A stretch of 64,000 nucleotides of DNA, taken from assembly GCA_963704565.1 (NCBI GenBank), contig OY969917.1:3100001-3164000 (forward strand). Reading direction: 5' to 3'. Under the pieces are notes generated by a model. That model saw only the letters and a program-made list of their open reading frames with translations. It did not search any database and was not told where the DNA came from. Source of the DNA: Rhodoblastus sp963704565. GTDB lineage: Bacteria; Pseudomonadota; Alphaproteobacteria; Rhizobiales; Beijerinckiaceae. Positions 60,077-64,000 of this stretch are shown piece by piece (within the stretch, counting starts at the first letter, position 1; the number at the start of each line of letters is the position of its first letter). The position numbers were made by a program, and so were the translations under genes.

Positions 60077-63000
60077 CCCTGATCTCCCGGATCGTAGGAT
60101 ATGTCCTTGAGGCGGATGCCGCGCGAGCCGCGCTCGCGCTTCGATGAGGCTTGAGGCCGCGCCTTGTCCGCCTCGGCTTCGGGCGCAGATTCGGGCGCCG
60201 GCGGCGCAGATTCGGCCGCCGGCGGCGCAGGTTCGGGCTGGGCCGCAGGCGCGGGCTCGGGCTGAGGCTCGGGCGCGGGCTGAGGCGCCGGTTCGGGCGC
60301 GGCGACGACGGGCGCGGGTTCGGCGACGGCCGGCTCCTCGGCCTGCCTCACCAGACGCGGCGGGCGTCCCGGGGCCCCCGGAGCAGGCTCCGCCGGCGCC
60401 GGCGCGGCGGCGGCCGGCTCCTCGGTCTTTCTCACCAGACGGGCCGGGCGCCCCGAGGCTTCCGGCGCCGGCGGCGCGGCTTGCGTTTCGCCGCCGCGCA
60501 CCAGGCGGGCGGGGCGGCCGGAGGCGCCCGATGGGGCGCCCGATGGCGCAGGGGCCGGAGCCGGGCCAGAACCGGGACCAGAACCAGGACCACCTGGGCC
60601 ATTGCCCTTGGGCGGCGCGCCATCGTCGTCGCCGTCGTCGTCCTCGATCTCGCGCCGCTTAAAATATTTGCGCGCCGAGATGCAGCCCAGCGGGATCACG
60701 ATCAGGGTCAAAAAAGTCGCCACCAGCGAGCCGAACAGCAGCGACACCGCCATGCCCTGGAAGATTGGGTCGCTGAGCAAAACCATCGAGCCGATCACCA
60801 GCGCCAAAGCGGTGATCATGATCGGCCGCAGGCGCACCCGCCCGGCGGTGATCACCGCCTCGCGCACGTCCCAGCCCTCTTGCACCTTCTCGCGCGCGAA
60901 CTCCACCAAAAGGATCGAGTTGCGCACGATGATGCCGGCCAGCGCGATGAAGCCGATCATCGAGGTCGCGGTGAAGTCCGCCCCCAGCAGCCAATGGCCG
61001 GGCACGATGCCGATCAGGGTCAGCGGGATCGGCGTCATCACCACCGCCGGCAGCATGAAGCTGCGGAACTCCGCCACCACCAGCATGTAGATCAGCACCA
61101 GAGCCGCGCCGAAGGCCAGGCCCATGTCGCGGAAGGTCACATAGGTGACCTGCCACTCGCCGTCCCATTTGAAGGCGCTGCGGTCGACGTTCTCCGGCCG
61201 GCTGAAGAAGTTGCCGGAAAGATGGACCCCGTCCGGCGTCCGATATTTCTTGAGGGCCGATTCGACGTCCAGCATGCCATAGAGCGGCGCCCCCAGCTTG
61301 CCGATCACGTCGGCGGTCACATATTCGACCGCCCGCAGATCCTTGTGATAGATCACCGCGTCGACCGGCCGCTTGACGAAGCGCCCCAGTTCGCCCAGCG
61401 GCACCATCGCCCCGGCCCGGCTGCGCACCGGCATCGCCAGCAGATTGCCGATATTGCCGCGCGTCGCCATCGGCGTCTGGATGACGATCGTCGCCTGTTC
61501 GAGATTGCGGATGCGCTGGAACGGCCCGGCTTCGAAGCCGCCGGTTGCCATCACCACCTCGCGGTTGATGTCCTCCACCGACACCCCGAACATCGCCGCG
61601 CGCAGACGGTCGACATCGAACTCGATATTGTCGTGCGGCGCTTCCATGAAAGTGTTGATGTCGGCCAGATGCGGCGTCTTGCGCAGAATGCCGAGAAGGT
61701 CGCGCGCCACCTGGCGGCGGATCTCCGCCGTCGGGCCGTAAAGCTCGATCACCACCGGCGCCAGCACCGGCGGCCCCGGCGGCGCCTCGGCCACCGTCAG
61801 CCGCGCGTCGGCGGCGGCCGCGATCGGCGCCAGGATCCGCCGCACGTAAAGCGCGATGTCGTGGCTCGAGCGGCTGCGCTTGTCCTTGTCGAGCAATTGC
61901 ACCGCTATGTCGCCCTGCCACGGCTCCCCGCGCAGGAAGTAATGGCGCACCAGCCCGTTGAAGTTGAACGGCGACGATGTCCCGACATAGGTCTGGAAGG
62001 CCGTCACCTCGGGGATCTTGCTCAGCTCCGCCCCCAGTTGCCGGGCGAGATTGGCGGTCACGAACAGGTCCGTCCCCTCGGGCATGTCGATCACGACCTG
62101 CATCTCGGACTTGTTGTCATAAGGCAGCATCTTGAACGCCACCGCCTTGAACATGAACAGCGAGACGGCGCCGAGCATGGCGGCGAAGATCATGAACAGG
62201 GTGAGGTAGCCCACGATCTTGTTGTCCATGATCGGCGTGATCACCGAACCGTACCAGCGGCCGATGGCGGCGGCCTGACGGTGCTCGCGCTCGGCCGCGC
62301 TCTTCAGCGCCGACATGCTCGGCTTCACCCGCGCCGCCAGCCACGGCACGAAGACGAAGGCCGCGAACAGCGAAAAGATCATCGCCGCCGACGACAGCAC
62401 CGGAATGGGCAGCATGTAGGGGCCCATCATGTCGCTGACGAAGCCCATCGGCAGCAGCGCCGCCACCACGGTGAAGGTCGCCAGAATGGTCGGATTGCCG
62501 ACCTCGTCCACCGCCTCGACCGTGATCCGGTCGCTGGTGCGCCCCGACTCCAGCCAGCGCCGGTAGATGTTCTCCACCACCACGATGGCGTCGTCCACCA
62601 GAATGCCGATGGCGAACACCAAAGCGAACATCGACACCCGGTTGATGGTGAAGCGCAGCACATAGGCCACCGCGATCGACATCAGCAGAGTCGCCGGAAT
62701 GGTGATCATCACGATCATCGCCGGCCGCCCGCCCATCGTCAGCAGCGCCAGGATCGTCACCAGCGCCGAAACGATGAACAGCTTCATGATCAGATGGGTG
62801 ACCTTGTCCTGCGCCGTCTCGCCATAGTCGCGCGTCACCGTCACCGTCACCGAATCCGGGATCAGACGGCCCTTCATCGCCTCCAGCTCGCCGATCAGCT
62901 CCCTGGCCACCACAATGCCGTTGGAGCCGTGCTTCTTGGCCACCGCCACCGTCACCGCCGGCGCGCTCGCAAAGCCCCCCTCGGCGTCGCGCACATTGTT

Positions 63001-63894
63001 GTCCACGACGCTCTTGGTCTCGGATTCGCCATGGGTGATCGTGGCGACGTCGCGCAGGAACACCGGACGGTCCTTGTCCACCGCGATGACCAGATTCTCC
63101 ACATCCGCCACATTGGCCAAAAAATCGCCGGTGTAGATGTTGAACCACTTGCCCCCGTCCACCACGTAGCCGCCGGGAATGCGCTGGTTGGCCGCCGCCA
63201 CCGCCTGCGCGATCTGGCTCAGCGTCACCTTGTGCGAGGACATGCGCGGCAGGTCCACGTCGATGCGCACCTGCTCCCGGCTGCCGCCCGTGACAAAGCT
63301 CTGGCCGGTGTTGGGCAGCGCCTTGAAGCGCTGCAGCGCGTCAAGCCCGAGCTTGCGCAATTGCACCAGATTCAGCTTCGAGGAGCTCAGCGTCACCGTC
63401 ACCACCGGCACGTCGTCGATGCTCTTGGGCTTGACCAAAGGCTGCATCACCCCCTTGGGGATCAGGTCCATGTTCGAATAGAGCTTGTTGTAAAGCTTGA
63501 CCAGCGAGGGCTCCATCTGCTCGCCGACCTCGAAGCGCACCGTGACCATCGACAGGCCGTCGCGCGACATCGAATAGACATGCTTGACGCCCGGAAGCTC
63601 GGACATCAGCCGCTCCAGCGGCTCCGACACCAGATTGGCCACCTCGCTCGCCGCCGCCCCCGGATAGGCGACGAATATGTCCACCATCGGCACCGAGATC
63701 TGCGGGTCTTCCTCGCGCGGCGTGATCGCCATGCCCAGAAGGCCGATCAGGAAAAAGGAGATCAGCAGCAGCGGCGTCAGCGGCAATTCGACAAAGGCGC
63801 GCGCCACCCGCCCGGCAAAGCCCAGCTCGTGGCGCTTATGGCGCTCCCCATTGCGATGGGCGGCTTCGTGCGCGGCGGGTTCGGTCATTGGCAA
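60073..63894 (-). CDS. RND efflux transporter permease with long C-terminal tail
   Basis: A 1273-aa inner-membrane proton-driven exporter. Residues 1 to about 1075 are a normal AcrB/CzcA-type RND: first helix LTPLLLISFFLIGLLGMAIT, the TM4 proton-relay region VFAIGILVDDAIVVVENIYR, and SMIGFIALAGIIVRNSILLVEF in the second half. The last about 196 residues are extra: an acidic stretch (REIEDDDGDDDG), then Gly/Pro-rich and Pro/Ala/Glu-rich sequence with GRPxRLVR motifs at about 1126, 1148 and 1176. The tail would face the cytoplasm. The single fused PAE tail is unusual for RND proteins. Substrate unknown. The adaptor gene lies 13 bp upstream and runs out of the window. Confidence 0.93.
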   Translation of the reverse strand: MPMTEPAAHEAAHRNGERHKRHELGFAGRVARAFVELPLTPLLLISFFLIGLLGMAITPREEDPQISVPMVDIFVAYPGAAASEVANLVSEPLERLMSELPGVKHVYSMSRDGLSMVTVRFEVGEQMEPSLVKLYNKLYSNMDLIPKGVMQPLVKPKSIDDVPVVTVTLSSSKLNLVQLRKLGLDALQRFKALPNTGQSFVTGGSREQVRIDVDLPRMSSHKVTLSQIAQAVAAANQRIPGGYVVDGGKWFNIYTGDFLANVADVENLVIAVDKDRPVFLRDVATITHGESETKSVVDNNVRDAEGGFASAPAVTVAVAKKHGSNGIVVARELIGELEAMKGRLIPDSVTVTVTRDYGETAQDKVTHLIMKLFIVSALVTILALLTMGGRPAMIVMITIPATLLMSIAVAYVLRFTINRVSMFALVFAIGILVDDAIVVVENIYRRWLESGRTSDRITVEAVDEVGNPTILATFTVVAALLPMGFVSDMMGPYMLPIPVLSSAAMIFSLFAAFVFVPWLAARVKPSMSALKSAAEREHRQAAAIGRWYGSVITPIMDNKIVGYLTLFMIFAAMLGAVSLFMFKAVAFKMLPYDNKSEMQVVIDMPEGTDLFVTANLARQLGAELSKIPEVTAFQTYVGTSSPFNFNGLVRHYFLRGEPWQGDIAVQLLDKDKRSRSSHDIALYVRRILAPIAAAADARLTVAEAPPGPPVLAPVVIELYGPTAEIRRQVARDLLGILRKTPHLADINTFMEAPHDNIEFDVDRLRAAMFGVSVEDINREVVMATGGFEAGPFQRIRNLEQATIVIQTPMATRGNIGNLLAMPVRSRAGAMVPLGELGRFVKRPVDAVIYHKDLRAVEYVTADVIGKLGAPLYGMLDVESALKKYRTPDGVHLSGNFFSRPENVDRSAFKWDGEWQVTYVTFRDMGLAFGAALVLIYMLVVAEFRSFMLPAVVMTPIPLTLIGIVPGHWLLGADFTATSMIGFIALAGIIVRNSILLVEFAREKVQEGWDVREAVITAGRVRLRPIMITALALVIGSMVLLSDPIFQGMAVSLLFGSLVATFLTLIVIPLGCISARKYFKRREIEDDDGDDDGAPPKGNGPGGPGSGPGSGPAPAPAPSGAPSGASGRPARLVRGGETQAAPPAPEASGRPARLVRKTEEPAAAAPAPAEPAPGAPGRPPRLVRQAEEPAVAEPAPVVAAPEPAPQPAPEPQPEPAPAAQPEPAPPAAESAPPAPESAPEAEADKARPQASSKRERGSRGIRLKDISYDPGDQG

Positions 63895-63907
63895 AGCCTT
63901 TTCCGCC

Positions 63908-64000
63908 TCAGCGCCGCATGGTGAGGGGATCGCCGGACTTCAGGTCGGGAGCCGGATGCGCGATCACCTGTTCCCCGATCCGCAGCCCGGACAGAACCGC
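63908..64000 (-). CDS. RND periplasmic adaptor (HlyD/AcrA family), C-terminal end
   Basis: Only the last 30 codons are inside the window. They read GLRIGEQVIAHPAPDLKSGD before ending LTMRR-stop, the usual end of the membrane-proximal domain of RND membrane fusion proteins. It lies 13 bp before the RND permease start on the same strand, so it is the upstream gene of that operon. The 5' part is cut by the window edge. Confidence 0.75.
   Translation of the reverse strand, partial: AVLSGLRIGEQVIAHPAPDLKSGDPLTMRR

Noticed and set aside
60151..63924. 1257-codon plus-strand open frame opposite the RND gene
   Set aside because: Its codons are the antisense of a well-conserved RND protein; composition is His/Arg-rich nonsense typical of high-GC antisense frames.

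Overview
The window comes from a high-GC alphaproteobacterium, most likely a member of the Hyphomicrobiales near the Beijerinckiaceae or Methylocystaceae. The evidence is inference from content: a mesaconyl-CoA hydratase of the ethylmalonyl-CoA pathway, an LpcC-type LPS core mannosyltransferase, an IalB-family protein, a fused MaoC-phosphotransacetylase next to ackA, and several palindromic intergenic repeats of the kind common in that order. No 16S gene or other species marker is present. Apart from one decayed stretch at about 18.8-21.4 kb, the genes are tightly packed.

Layout. 0.4-1 kb: an ACT-domain protein. 1-8 kb: a compact [NiFe]-hydrogenase maturation operon, hupK-hypABFCDE, with no hydrogenase structural genes beside it. 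8-12.2 kb: a tripartite EmrAB-type drug exporter with its outer-membrane channel. 12.4-15 kb: acetate kinase and phosphotransacetylase. 15-18.2 kb: a RecD-like helicase, ohr and rlmN. 18.5-21.4 kb: an accessory patch with an unrecognised 268-aa gene, a beheaded resolvase, a DUF559 gene and three copies of a palindromic repeat. 21.4-24.3 kb: DTW-domain enzyme, gcvH, gcvT and an IalB-family protein. 24.3-26.3 kb: mntR and mntH, with an E. coli-like MntR box. 26.3-31.1 kb: metY, an SPFH protein, a small membrane protein and leuA, the last preceded by a leucine-rich leader peptide and hairpin that look like an attenuator. 31.2-33.8 kb: an orphan response regulator, the LPS mannosyltransferase and a 2OG-Fe(II) oxygenase.

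33.9-41.1 kb holds hyfBCEFGI, a six-gene operon for a membrane complex related to group 4 hydrogenases. Its large subunit has lost three of the four cysteines that hold the Ni-Fe site and lacks a cleavable tail. It therefore looks like an energy-converting hydrogenase-related (Ehr) complex of unknown substrate, not a hydrogenase. This is the most interesting system in the window. The hyp operon at the other end probably serves a different, genuine hydrogenase.

41.3-46.5 kb: a helix-turn-helix protein, a sirtuin, a CYTH-CHAD protein, and an unusual group made of a WD40 protein, a lone metal-type ABC ATPase and two tiny membrane proteins, one of them His-rich. 46.6-50.2 kb: a parvulin, argJ, mutT and a GNAT acetyltransferase. 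50.4-53.9 kb: sdhCDAB. 54.2-57.6 kb: an esterase-like secreted protein, a small membrane protein, mch, a DUF167 gene and a yggT gene. 57.8 kb: tRNA-Ala(CGC). 58-59 kb: a 52-aa gene and a decayed sulfide:quinone oxidoreductase. 59.1-64 kb: an RND efflux operon, cut by the window edge, that also encodes two low-complexity secreted proteins; the RND pump carries a long Pro/Ala/Glu-rich tail with three copies of a GRPxRLVR motif.
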